From Atherinomorus stipes (lineage: Eukaryota; Chordata; Actinopteri; Atheriniformes; Atherinidae), in assembly GCA_023101725.1 (NCBI GenBank), contig JALJCO010012830.1, forward strand, positions 310,001 to 374,000: a stretch of DNA of 64,000 bases. The letters are read 5' to 3'. The position numbers and the translations under genes are program-made. A model generated the notes under the pieces. That model made no database searches. It was given only the letters and a program-made list of their open reading frames with translations, and was not told the origin of the DNA. Below, piece by piece: positions 22,601 to 34,119 of the stretch (position 1 is its first letter; the number at the start of each line of letters is the position of its first letter).

Positions 22601-24330
22601 ACTTTTTTTTTATTTACTGTTGCAAACAAAACAGGCAAAGCCATCTTTCACAGCAGCTGCTTCAGCCTCTGTCAGGGACACTGTTGGTCTTCGGTAGGAA
22701 CTTGCCAGCTTTGATTGTAGTTGACACCTCCCGAAGACCCTGTGCTGCCAGGACCACCTTTTCAATTGCATCAAACACTGCATCCAAGACCATTCTCATC
22801 CAGCTGACTGAAAAACAGATTAAATATACACGTTATAACCTACTTGGTCTCAACAAAGTAACAAGTTGTCCTGGTGCCTGTGACATATTTCAAAACCAGC
22901 ATTCTAAATGCAATACAATTGCAACTTTCATTGGTCTGTCAAACTAATTCATAATAATTATTCAAAATCTATCCACCAATGTAGTCGTGGTGATCCTAAC
23001 TCTCATGGAATGAAAATTCAACAGTTTTCAGTGGCATATTGCCAAAAATAATCCCAATTAGAAACCAACTACTTATTATTGTGCTGATGCCATCATGTTC
23101 ATTTCCAGTGTGTTAAAACGTTCATTTTAAACAATGTAGTCTGTGAACAGCGGCATAGAGGCAATTTAGAAACTTCTTCTAGTTCTAAAAAACCTGGTTT
23201 CTAGAACTAAAATTGGCCTTAATTGTCAGCTTCAGCTAGCTTAGATTTTTCTGATATTGATGAAAAAGTGATAACAATACCAACCACGATGGGTCTAATA
23301 TAGTATTAATATTCGCTTTTAGTGATTACTTCATAAATACATGTAGATGTGTCAAATAATCTACTTGGTATATACTGTAATTGTATAGTTTATATATGAA
23401 TTGCAGGAGATTAGATTGTGGTAAGTCTTATAGAGGATAGTACTTCCCTTTCATATACAGTAAAGTAAGAGTGAGAAAATTGTAAGAGGAGAGCTTCATG
23501 TTTTACCTGAGGAGCACAAAGCTGTCATGAAATATTTTAAACTCAAAGGTGCAAAAGGCAAAATTGTTTGGCTGCAAGGTTTGCTGTTGAGCACTGCCTG
23601 TTGATCAAAACAAAGCATGCCACCTCCCTCTACCTCTGCTCCACCCCTGTTCCACCTTGACTGCTAACGAATATGCAAAGTGCTGAGCAAAACATCACTA
23701 TCATGCGGAACATGTTCATCTTGTTACTCCAGAAGCCAATTCCGGCCGACTCGCCTAGTGCTAACACCGGATCCCGGCTAGTGCTAACACCGATAGCTAA
23801 CCTTTGACCCTTTTCCATGGGTGAGAACAATGTTTCAGCCTGCTCACCTACCGTAACACGACCTTAAAACTACTGTAACACGACTGCAATACAACCTCAA
23901 AAAAACAGATCTGTTGCTGCCTCTCACAACTGAAGCTCCAGACATTAACCCACACTCGTAACAATACTCTGCAGAGCTCTCCAACACAAAACTAATGTTA
24001 ATCCGTTTGGTCTCTTTCTCTATCCGACAACTTCTTTGCCAACGACTGTTGTCTTTTAGTGGTGATGTTGGATCCTGGTCGTCTTCAGGTGAACATTTTG
24101 TGCTGCTGTACCTTATTTCACTTTTAAGATACATGGTGCCATTACTGCCTGTAACATACAAAGCGAGTACCAACGGCTCCAAGATGAGGTAGGGGGCGGG
24201 GATTCACATGAACGTACATGAACGAGTGGCCCTGACATGATGTTAGGAAGTACGCTGTGTGACGTCATGATATATTCCAGATGAAAATGCATATGTAGTT
24301 CTTCACATAGAAATCTTTTAATTCGTACAA
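19641..24330. other. Long, mostly unique non-coding stretch
   Basis: The only clear simple repeat is poly-C of 24 bases at 19920-19943. A direct repeat of 'ctagtgctaacaccg' occurs twice at about 23755-23793. The 23600-24230 part is CpG-richer and may be an old mobile element, but no inverted ends could be paired. No exon is recognised. Confidence 0.4.
19920..19943. repeat. Poly-C tract
   Basis: Twenty-four consecutive C residues follow a short CACACGC run. On the minus strand this is a G-run that could form a G-quadruplex. Confidence 0.95.
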
Positions 24331-24659
24331 TAGAAATAATGAAGTAGAGCCGCTGCTCCTCCGTATAGAGAGGAGCCAGATGAGGTGGCTCGGGCATCTG
24401 GTTAGGATGCCTCCTGGACGCCTCCCTGGTGAGGTGTTCCAGGCACGTCCCACCGGGACCAGACCCCGGGGGAGTCCCAGGACACGCTGGAGGGACTACG
24501 TCTCCCGGCTGGCCTGGGAACGCCTCGGGATCCCCCCGGATGAGCTGGCGGCTGTGGCCGGGGTGAGGGAAGTCTGGGCTTCCCTGCTTAGGCAGCTGCC
24601 CCCGCGACCCGATCCCGGATAAGCGGAAGAAGACGGTACGGTACGGTAGAAATAATGAA
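24331..24659 (+). mobile_element. 5'-truncated Rex3/RTE-like retrotransposon end with 13-bp target duplication
   Basis: TAGAAATAATGAA occurs at 24331-24343 and again at 24647-24659. It encloses 303 bp of strikingly GC-rich sequence in an AT-rich setting. The frame at 24380-24622 gives 'RWLGHLVRMPPGRLPGEVF', then 'RDYVSRLAWERLGIPPDE', then 'LPPRPDPG' and a stop. This is the extreme C-terminus of RTE-clade reverse-transcriptase proteins such as fish Rex3. After the stop comes 'ataagcggaagaaga', typical of this 3' end. The tail is (GGTAC)n-like instead of the GATG repeats known for Rex3. Endonuclease and RT domains are absent, so it is a dead-on-arrival insertion; the perfect duplication suggests it is fairly young. 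Confidence 0.88.
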
Positions 24660-27600
24660 TTTCCTCTTAATGCCCTTTTAATGCCAACATAATTTTTGTA
24701 TGCTGCTGACACTGACTATGACTTTTGCTGCTTCACAAAACCTATTATGAATAATAACAATGAGACACCCTCGAGATTTGAGAAGTGTATAGTACTACTT
24801 TCTAAAATGCCCTGTTAGTTAACGCTTTAATATCTTCTGCTCTATGTTTAAATTGTTCCACATTAACATTTTACATAGTTTCTATTTTAAAAAAAGAAGA
24901 AAGGAAAACTCAGACTGTCTGCTACTGAGTCAGCTGCTTGTGAAAGCAGACATTTTAGAATAACTGCCAGTTGTTTGCTGTATAGACTAATGACATTAAG
25001 ACATTATGCATTATGAGCAGTTTTCATCACTTTCAAAGTACAGGACATTTTTTTCTTTACAGTTATCTCTTCTCTGTTGCTTTATGTCTTTTTCACCTTA
25101 TCCAACCTTCTCTCACTCCCATGTCTTTTGCACCCGCCTCTTTCTTGGTCTGTTTTCCTCCTCTTCCCCCTTTCATCGTACCCATGCAGGTTGGTCTGCC
25201 CGGCCCGTTGTGTTGTTTAATATGCACAGCCCATTCTTGCTTCTTTATTATTGTCCCACTGGCGGTGGAGGCCCTTTCTTTGGCCAGACAATGGGCGGCG
25301 TCTTGACAGAGAGCACGGTGGTCATGTCCCATTTGCAACCCCGTGCTATCTCTCTATCCTGCCCCCCCTTTCACCCACCCTTTTCAATAGCACCCTAATA
25401 CTGTTACAGGAGAGAAAGACCTGGGAGCCTTCAATACGCCTCAAGCCTCCAGGGCCACAGCTATATACATACTATTAGCATAATTATAGCCTGGGAGAGA
25501 AAAACAGAGGGAGAAAGACAGATAGAGAGAAAGGGAGAGGGAGGTGGCAAAGGTGTTTGTTATGTGACAGTGGTCACGGAAAGACATTCTTATGAAGACA
25601 CTTGAATAGATCTTGTATTGGATTCGCCCTGATCTAATCTTTAGTTGGAAAGTTCACTCTGGGCAGGAACTCGTGGGTGGGCAATTCTCCTGCTGGTGCC
25701 ATGGTTCCCTGACTTTAAACTTGAACTTGAACCCTCGGGGTCGAGCAGATTGCAATTGAATTGGAGAGGGCTCCCCCTTGGAAATTGGTCTGGTAAATGC
25801 AAGCTTGAGCAGATGTGGCCCTGACTGCTTGTTTACATGTTAACATTGCTTCCTATTTGGATGTGTTATTCTGCTTGAATGACTTGTTTTCTTTCATTCA
25901 CATCTAATAAAGTTCAGTCTCAAACAGTTTATCTCAGTGTTCTGATGTACTATTTTTTCCCAGGCATTTGCTGTCCATTATGTTATGTATGTTATTTTGT
26001 GTAAATTTTCTAGTATTTTTGTTGTTCCTATTGTGTTATTGTTTTAACCATTTCTACCAAAACTGTACCATTTGTACAGTACTTCTTCTTGTCCTTTGAC
26101 TTTTTCCTAGAAACTGTGCTACATAATTAGGTTTGAAGTGTGTCATCCGTTCAGTTCTGGCCATGGTTTTCTTTTTCTTTTTTTAAGTGTATCATCAGTA
26201 AAATCTAAAATCCCAGGGGGAAAAAAATACCTGAAAAAAGTAAAATGGTTGCATAGCTGCATCACAAACACTGCTCCTCAACCCACACTCACACACAGAA
26301 TGAACACATTGTAGCATCTAAACCCACAGATTGGTAGCCGCATCCTAACAGTCATATTTTGCCTTTCATATAGCATCAACTGCACACCACACAACAGTTC
26401 CATGGAGTAAAAGGATGATCCCTTCTCCACCCACTACATATTTTTGCCGAGGAAAGAATTACATAGCAATAGAAAAAGCGAACTCCTTACTACCACTGGC
26501 CCAGTCATCCTGTTTTAGGGGCGGCTTTAAAGCATGTCACAAGACCTCATGCATAGTAAACAGTGTGGCCTCCATGGCTGACTGGTGAGCAATTTGCCTC
26601 GTAGATTGCCTGGCCCCGGGGCCTTGGAGCTATGTTTATGTATGAGCCCTCCTGTTTCATATGTATCGGCCCCAGATCATTTTCTGGTCCCTCCCTCCTC
26701 CCTGTTTTCTTCCTAGCAGAACTGATGGCATACACTTTGAGACACAAGCACACATGCAAACACATACTGGGCAATGTGCACAGAAACACACACTCATGTA
26801 GCCCAGACAGACACATAACATAAACATTAAGAGTGATGACCTGCACAAGGGGCGACACTGTCGCAGCAGATTACACTATTGTCAATACAAATAGAAATTT
26901 ACTATACATGTGTCGCAGCTGCTGCTGCTTACCATAGCAGTTGTGTTTTGCAGGGTGAGTTGAGATGTATTAGGAGCATGTTGTTTGTGATAGTTTTCTC
27001 ACACCATCTCATGTCGGCTATTTCAATACATTTTCTGCATTAAATAAACTTGCGCTCCATGTCGGTGATGAAAGATCCTGATTGGTAAGCTCTGCATCAT
27101 CAGCAGCTCTTTAAAGTGCAATCACAAGATCATCATCTCAATGAGGATATTTTTAAACATGTCAAAGATTTTCTTTATTTTTTTGCATTTCCTCATATCA
27201 GTGACATATGCCGCATGACTGCATGCAGAGAGACAATTATGAAACTGGGTACATGTAAGATGAGAATCCGAGTTCATTAACCCTTCATCGCTTTCTGTGT
27301 TATCCCTGCTTCCCCCGTTTTCTACATTCTCATCACTCTCCTTTTCTTGCTTGGTCTCTCATTCATTGTTTGAATCCCTACCCTGCTTATCTCTGTTTAA
27401 TAAAAGAGTGGACATGTTTTAAAGATGCACAAAAGACATCTTTGACTAGCAGAGCGATGCTCTGCTTAAGACCATCATAAGAAATATTTACAACATCAGA
27501 AGTCAGGCTGAAGATGTCCTCTATGTGTCAGCTAAGGGCGAAGCATCTCCAAAGGGCCTGATATGTAATGGGTTTCACAGGACACAATTTGTTTGATATG

Positions 27601-28298
27601 AAATGATCCTCAGCAGACACAAAGTGGCCCCCATTAGGAGCCAAGCAGATTAGTGCAGTCCTCTGAGGGTCCGTGGCTCAGTGTCAGTGGTGGAGGACCC
27701 TTCTTATCTTTCATTAAGCGCGCACAGCAGGGCGGATTCACCAGTCCAAGACAGGAGGGATGGGTTGGGGTGGAGAGGGGAGTGTTCTGAAAGGATATAG
27801 AAGGAGGGAAATAGAGATTGCTGGCGTTTAAAAAATCATTTCCGCATATCATAGGCCATCTCTAATTCATAGCTAGAAGCGAGGGAGCTGAAGGGAATTC
27901 ACGGCATCCTTCTCTCCAAATGCCAAAATTGACCAGCAGGCACATGGTAAATGAGGCTGAACACAAATAGACACACATACGCTAACACACACATGTGAAC
28001 GCACACAAACTTGTGAATACAAGCAGACTGGGTACATGCACAAATGAAATAGAGGCACACGTATATGCACATACCAGCAACAAACATATCCGCACATGCC
28101 AAGTCTTGAATAGAGACAAACACAAACCACAAAATTGAAACCTACTCAAGAGACACACTGGGGAATACCACTTTTCACACACATACATCCACACACACCA
28201 AGAAGATGGCAGAATGCCATATGGGTTCATGCCTAATCTGTGTCTGTTAATGGTTGGCATGTGCTAATTACTGTCACCATGCACCAGGGGCCTTTGCT
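24660..28298. other. Long, mostly unique non-coding stretch
   Basis: A GA-rich polypurine tract lies at about 25494-25547. Imperfect CA-rich sequence is at 26750-26825 and again at 27960-28200. No gene or mobile-element family is recognised. Several tracts (for example 27450-27760) have the even composition of conserved non-coding DNA, but that cannot be tested here. Confidence 0.4.
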
Positions 28299-28361
28299 GG
28301 CCAATCACCAAGTAGACTAGCCTCTGACCGGCCAATCACTAGCTGGTCTAGCCTCTGTACC
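28299..28361. repeat. Two-copy 31-bp tandem duplication
   Basis: Unit one (28299-28329) and unit two (28330-28361) both begin GGCCAATCAC and end in CTAGCCTCTG followed by two or three bases. They differ at a few internal positions. Each carries a CCAAT box core, so the duplication doubles a CCAAT motif. No function is known. Confidence 0.8.
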
Positions 28362-30363
28362 AAAAGGGCTTCTGGGAGAGGGGACTTTCAGCCACAGTGA
28401 AACTGGCCTTGGAACAGTTGTCTAATGGTGGAACATTGTGTCTGAGAGACGTGGTAGAGAAACAGGGATGGAAAGAAAGGCATGGCAAAGTGTGTGAGTG
28501 TAAAGGGAAGAGTGCTTCCGTGTGTCTACGTGTGCATGTGTGCACATGTGGCAGTATGAGTATGTCTCCAGCTATATGTATGTGTGTGAGCAGCAGACGA
28601 CAGAGTGGAAAGGAAAACAAGGCCTGAACGTGGGCCAAGTCAACCACTCTACAGGCTCAAACGCAGCAGTAATCCAGTGTTGACATGGTAATAGCTATGA
28701 GCTTAGTGTCAATTAGATAGAAACAATATGCTTACTCTCCTGGAGTAAGTGGCTAGTACTTTTGAAGTTGAGAAACCTAGCAACACCACGTTAAAACAGA
28801 CATTAAATAAGGCTATGAATTTGAGATTTTCCAAACCAAAACACATCTCTTTTCCCATGTACCAATTTAAAATCCACACACTGATAGTGACAACCAGCAG
28901 GGTAGGATTTTACCACACAATTTTGACCAGGCATCATATTCTACCCTCAGAGGCTAGATGGCCTTATTACATCTCTGTCACTCAAAATGTGTTTCTGGGC
29001 CATGAAAATCTCAAACCATGCAGACCGCCATCATTCAGTGTTGGCGAAAGAGGAGATATACAAAGGGTGAAACCTCCTTTGACATCCCTGGAATGGCCCC
29101 GGAGCAAAATGAGGAAGGTGGTGCATATGTGTATCAGTGCGTGGGTGTATGAACAGCATGTTTGTGTAAATGGCTGCTTTGCTCCTCTGATAATGCCATG
29201 AAACCAAATGAGGCCAGAGGGTATGAGGGGAGGAAGTGATTGGTTAATGTGTTACGCCATCTTACTTAGCCATGAGAGTCCATTTTCAGCAGTTGCCAGA
29301 TGATGCCGTGGTCAAAGACACCTGCACATAAGCAAACTGTGAATGAAGAAGCAGCGTTTGCACTGATGGAGAGATTTTCTCCTTTAACGTCATCAAATAA
29401 CCCTGTTGTGTCAAATGTCAGCGTCCCACACAGTGCAGATGCAGTCTTAGCAACACTTGATGTCAAGAACAAATACAGTGACATCAATAAACAGTGTTCA
29501 TTTATCAACATACAGGCAAACAATAAAGGGATCATAGGAATGATGGATGAGATGACAGAAAGTCATTTTGGATCATGCAACTTGTGTCTGAGACCAGTAA
29601 GACAATGAGCCTCCTTCACCAATTACAAGTAACTTTGTTCTTCTTACAAACTCTTTCAGGAAGATTGTGGCCTTCAAATTGAAAAATTTCCTGTCTCAGA
29701 ATATTGTTATGAAAATTTACAACCATTTAATGGCCCCTTTTTGGAATTTATACATACAGTACATCACTCTTGGATGCTCATAACTGGTCACGAAGGTCAA
29801 TACAGTCTGGCTGTTCACTGAAATAGTTTAAATTCACTTGATAAAGAACCTCACAAAGAGTTTCTTTATCAAGTGAATTTATACTATGCCCGACACTTTT
29901 TGGATTTTTGATTGCTTTGATCAGTGAGAGGAAAACTCTTCTAAACAGGGAATATGTTTTACTGGTTTCCCATGAAGAAACACCAGCAATTGGCCTTGAT
30001 TTGTGTAGTCACCTGTGTAAAACTGGATGCTTTTGCCACGACACCCACTCTGCAGTGTACCAAGCCTCCTGTTGGCGTCTGATGACTGCAAAGACGTGGA
30101 CTATATTCTTTCAATGGAGATAAAAGGGGAAATGAGAGAAAGCACAAGTAGGAGGCAGCCCCAAGTCGATCGCCGAGGAATTAAAGACATTGTGTAAGTT
30201 CTCCCGTTATCTATTCACAAAAATTGATTATTTTGTTCAAAAGTGGTTTTCCATTAATCAGTAATCACTCCAATCAACAAACGGAAGTGCTCCTGGAAGC
30301 TCTGATTTTGCCGTTCGTATCATTCATATATAGTGCAGTGAGGAGGAACCGAGCGCTACTCTG
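28362..30363. other. Non-coding stretch
   Basis: Apart from the strong hairpin at 29829-29881 there is no recognisable gene or repeat. A 150-residue open frame at 28749-29201 and a 102-residue frame at 29300-29608 match no family I know and have no supporting signals. Confidence 0.4.
29829..29881. other. Perfect 20-bp inverted repeat with 13-nt loop
   Basis: Bases 29829-29848 are the exact reverse complement of 29862-29881 (arm sequence begins TAAATTCACTTG and ends AAAGAA). The 13-base loop is 29849-29861. No terminal-repeat element or known repeat surrounds it. The stem is somewhat short for a typical microRNA precursor. It could be a recent inverted duplication or a small structured RNA; neither is supported further. 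Confidence 0.9.
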
Positions 30364-30596
30364 ATGCTGCGTTCATGTGCAGTCGGGCAGACGGCCGTCG
30401 GTAACAAACCAGATGTCATTTTAATCACAGAAGCCGAGAGAAAGGCAGTAAAACATGGGTCAGGGAAAACACCATGACAACATATCAGAGATGTGGACTG
30501 AAGTCACTGTAACTGACAGACCACTTCTGCACAGAGGCTTTACTGTACATGCAGCGGCTGTTGTCCGTCTGCTATCTGCCTGCTTGAATGCAGCAT
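30364..30596. mobile_element. Small miniature element with ATGCTGCRTTCA termini
   Basis: The left end 'atgctgcgttcatgtg' and the inverted right end 'atgctgcattcaagc' are followed in both arms by 'gcagacgg'. The total length is 233 bp. The TGCTGCGTTCA terminus recurs in miniature elements of several fish genomes, to my knowledge. No clear target duplication or coding sequence is visible. Confidence 0.6.
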
Positions 30597-30894
30597 GAAA
30601 AGGACTAGCGAGTTGCTTGCGATATACGTACAACTGTTACAACGTACAACAATGTCCCTTTAAGGTAAGCATGGTGCCAACCATGTTCACTGTGTTTGAA
30701 AACGTACCTGACCCATTTCTTCAACAAATGCAAGGAGGGAAACATCAGCTGGTGGCCGCTGAAAGTTCCCCATTAGCACAATCTGGTGGAGGTTTAAAGG
30801 TGTTTTTGATTTTGTTGTTTTTTTGTTTTTTTCCTAATACTTAGGAACCGTAGCAACAGGAACGGTACCGTTAGCTTGCTGCAGTTAAACTGGG
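30597..30894. other. Short non-coding gap
   Basis: Sequence between two miniature elements. It includes a T run at about 30815-30832 and nothing recognisable. Confidence 0.4.
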
Positions 30895-31543
30895 GCCGTT
30901 TCTCAATGTGCGTACTTTTGCGTACTTGCGTTCTTGTGTACTTTTGAAACATCATCAATAGAGGTCCAAGTACTGTTCCAATTCAAAGAACGCATCAAGA
31001 CAAGTACACTCCACATTCCCGGATGTGTATTTGCTCCACCCACTTTTCCGACTCTGCATTGGAGGTGACTTTTGTGGACTTCAGGCACCCTTATATCTCA
31101 TAAGGCATTGCAGCGTAATAATGGTGGAGGAGAAAAGTAATAGCTATAAGTGCTGAAAATACTCATTGTTTTAGGTAACATTGGCTTTTTATAACATTTC
31201 TACAACAGAGTTGTTTTGTTTCAGCTTCTTGGTGGTTTGATGAAGTTTAAACATTTATTAAAAGTGACTAGCAGTTTTACAAACAAGGGCCATTGCAAGA
31301 CGGTTGTGCACATTAGCTGGATTTAACTGCCACATTCAAGTAGGGCTTTTGTTACTTATTTCAATATTAGATAACTGTCATGACATAACTTCAGCAACGT
31401 CTTTGACGTAATCAAGTGCGTTTCTGTTCTAAATGCGCAATGAGTGTACTTGCTTCCTTCCGTCCTCGGAAGTCTGTACTTCACAACTCCATACTGGCAA
31501 GTACATAAGTATGTTCTTCGCGTACTTGATATTGAGAAACGGC
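30895..31543. mobile_element. Miniature DNA element with GCCGTTTCTCAAT termini
   Basis: The left end 'gccgtttctcaatgtgcgta' is matched by the inverted right end 'gccgtttctcaatatcaagt', with 13 identical terminal bases. Both subterminal regions are dense in GTACTT/AAGTAC units ('gcgtacttttgcgtacttgc' on the left, 'ggcaagtacataagtatg' on the right), as expected for transposase-binding subterminal repeats. There is no coding capacity. Target duplication is not evident, and the superfamily is uncertain. Confidence 0.7.
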
Positions 31544-32689
31544 TACAAGCTATGTGTGCCAATCTGACAATGTATGTTAAACTGACCGTTGCTTACCCTA
31601 CCTTCACAATTTCCTGATGAATGACTCGGTGTTGCCTCCTATTTTACTCACTAGCCTATACTGGTTAGTTTTATCAGAGCATTATTCCCTGACCTGGTGA
31701 ATAGCACCAATCACAAACTTTCAGACTCACATGGTGGTTTTATTTCACCAGATGTAGCATCAACTCTGTTGGCGCACCGCAGCTTAAAGGATGCTGGATA
31801 TGTTTGGACAGTACAGGTGGCAGTTTGACTTGCAAACTGTAGCAGGTATGGTGTGTTACTGCTTTCCTTTTGAGTCCCTGTACTATGAGGATGTTTGTCC
31901 TTACATGCTCATGGGACCAAAGACTCCAGGCTTGCGGTCCAAGTTTAGGAGTGATTAAATGCACATTTTGTCCATAAAGTTGCTCTTACTGTGTATGATT
32001 TGAATCTCACTGTGTGCTTATCTATAACCATTTAAAAGTGAGGACCAACAGGTTGCAACTTTACTCTTACCATTGATTTCCATTCATTTTTTTGGCATGT
32101 TTATTTTTCCTACTCTTTGTTTCACCTCTTTCCTGCTCACGTCCCATAAGTCTCATGACCCTTTATGGGCATTTTTAGGTGTTTACCTGCAAAATAGGTC
32201 CATCTTTTAGATTTACAGAGTAATTGGTATTCACCAATCTGAAAGGAAGGATGTAAAATTTTTCAAAGTCTATGAGCATGTTTGTAAATTTTACTGGAAG
32301 TTTTTCTTTAAGAAAATGCTCTGAAATACAACTCAAGAACAGATTTTGGAAAATTGATGAGAAAATCCTGGTGAATGTTTTTAACATACCTGCTGGAATA
32401 TGAATCACCACTACTTGGTTGGGTTAAGCCATCCGATTTTCCTTTTTTACTTCAAACAAAAGAATACCTGGTTATGTTAAAGAACTAAAACTGATTATTA
32501 GAATTTGATAAAGGTCTTGATTTTATGTAAATCACAACATTTTACATCATTCTGTTTAAGGGTTTTGCTCTTGTTGCTGCTTCCAAAGAGCAACAGCTGA
32601 AACACCAAATAATATAAATGATCGTTATAATATTGTCAAAGAAATAGGCTGTGTTGAAAAATTTCATCCCCCTTTTGTGTGTCAGCTAA
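31544..32689. other. Non-coding stretch
   Basis: Unique-looking AT-rich sequence without a recognisable gene or repeat. Confidence 0.4.
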
Positions 32690-32935
32690 GTGATACATAT
32701 ACATCGGCTTTGGTCTGGAAAACCCGGGTTCGAGTCACTGACACGACACTTAGATGAACCTCTTGAGCAAGGTCATTAACACCCACCAACTGCTCCCTGG
32801 ACACTGTAATTGGCAGCCCACTGTTTTCTGGTGGTGGTGAAAGTGGTAAAAAGTGGTCAAAGAGTGGTCAAAAGCAGAGCCAAATTTCCCATCAGGATTA
32901 ATAAAGCAAAAATGATTAATTGTTATTGTTATTGT
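32690..32935 (+). mobile_element. tRNA-derived SINE, family S2
   Basis: A degenerate A box ('gtcagctaagtgata', about 32681-32695) precedes a good B box, 'ggttcgagtca', at about 32728-32738. The body contains 'cttgagcaaggtcattaac' and 'caccaactgctccctgg', a block typical of fish SINEs. The 3' end 'aaatttcccatcaggatta' followed by ATAAAG and a (TTATTG)n-like tail resembles a LINE-shared 3' tail. This is a different family from the S1 SINEs here. 'gtggtcaaa' is tandemly repeated near 32852-32872. Confidence 0.65.
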
Positions 32936-33807
32936 TGGACATTTAATCAGATGTATAAATTCATTTAAGTTAGAAAATAGTTCTAATTGAATACAAAGTT
33001 GTTGTGGTAAAAGTCTGGTGATGTTTGTTTGTTTGTTTGTTTGTTTTGTTTTATCTCACTCTCATCTGAATTTTTTAAAAAGCCAGAATAATAAAGGTAA
33101 ATGTCCAGACTTAACTCATCTTTATTTCTGTTTGCAGAAAAACAAAACCATTAGTGGTTGTTGGAAATGTTTCAAATATGTTATTTTCCTCTGGAAACAT
33201 TTTAGTATTTTGCTAATTGATGGCTCTTCATCATTTTTTTTCCTCGTAGTAGTTATAACATAATATTATTTAAAAAATAAAGAAGTTCTAGTTCAAGATA
33301 ACATTATTAAATCTGACTCAAATCCACCAACAGTATGTCATTTGATAATGAGACTCATTTTATAAGATGCAAAGTTGGAATATTCTTTCTTCCATTTGAC
33401 CAACTTTACAATCAAGGTGATTAAAGAACAATTGGTTTTCACTTTATTGTTTTTGAGGTCACTCTACAATATGCCCCCTTTACGACACACCTCTGTCTTG
33501 CGAGCCGCAGATAGACTCTACTCGATGAAGTTAACGTGACTTTAGTACAACTGTTGTCACGAGCTAGCACAGCTACGGTGCTGAGCTCGTTGCTAATCCA
33601 GCTTTAACAGGCTAGCTGCTAACATTAAGCTTCCACAGTGACTAACCTGTCCAGATGTGTTTAAGGTGGATGGAGGTGTATGTGGGGGAATCCAGCATCC
33701 TGGACTTTATTAAGTTTTTAATACCCATATTAAAAAATATTTTTTAATATTACAGGGATGCACTGATGTGCGGAATCATGCTGTTCACTGTCGCTCCTGT
33801 TGTTTTG
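32936..33807. other. Non-coding stretch
   Basis: A (TTTG)n run is at 33022-33046. The 33480-33660 part is CpG-richer with several GCTAGC/GCTAAC motifs and may be an old mobile-element interior, but no ends could be paired. Confidence 0.4.
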
Positions 33808-33872
33808 CTTGAGTGCACGTGTGGGCACTCAAGCCCACAGACTTGAGTGTGGGCCCCCAGACTGTCTGGGGG
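33808..33872. other. Three consecutive short hairpins
   Basis: In 65 bases three perfect inverted repeats follow one another: CTTGAGTGC (33808-33816) with 33825-33833, GCCCACA (33833-33839) with 33848-33854, and CCCCCAGAC (33854-33862) with 33864-33872. They share their end bases, so the three stems abut. No known element is identified. Confidence 0.75.
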
Positions 33873-33950
33873 AATGACAGCAGTCAGACAGACAGGAGAT
33901 CAGACAGAGAGATCATGAGGGGGAAAAAACAAAAAAAATGTTCAGGAGTC

Positions 33951-34119
33951 TGAGGCAAGTCTCAAACCGTGAGTCAAGTTGAGACTGAAGTGTTTTGAGG
34001 GCGAGTCCAAGTCAAGTCTCAAGTCTTTTGAGGGCGAGTTTGAGTAGAGTCTGAAGTCTTTGGGAATGTGACTCAAGTGCAACTCGAGTCCAAGTCCCAA
34101 ACTCGAATCCCCGTCTCTG
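33951..34119. repeat. AAGTC/GAGTC minisatellite-like repeat
   Basis: Dense imperfect units of CAAGTC, GAGTC and TGAAGTC fill the region. A longer unit 'ttttgagggcgagt' occurs at 33993-34006 and 34026-34039, a period of 33. The block ends in 'ccaagtcccaaactcg' and 'ccccgtctctga'. This looks like a dispersed fish repeat that carries CAAGTC minisatellites. Confidence 0.7.

Noticed and set aside
23541..24740. A possible further TTAA-type element beginning AAAGGTGCAAAAGGC
   Set aside because: The left end looks suggestive, but no convincing inverted right end or TTAA pair could be found.
27960..28200. Regularly spaced CACACA blocks that could suggest a repeat-spacer array
   Set aside because: They are imperfect CA microsatellite decay with no constant repeat unit, and CRISPR arrays are not expected in a fish genome.
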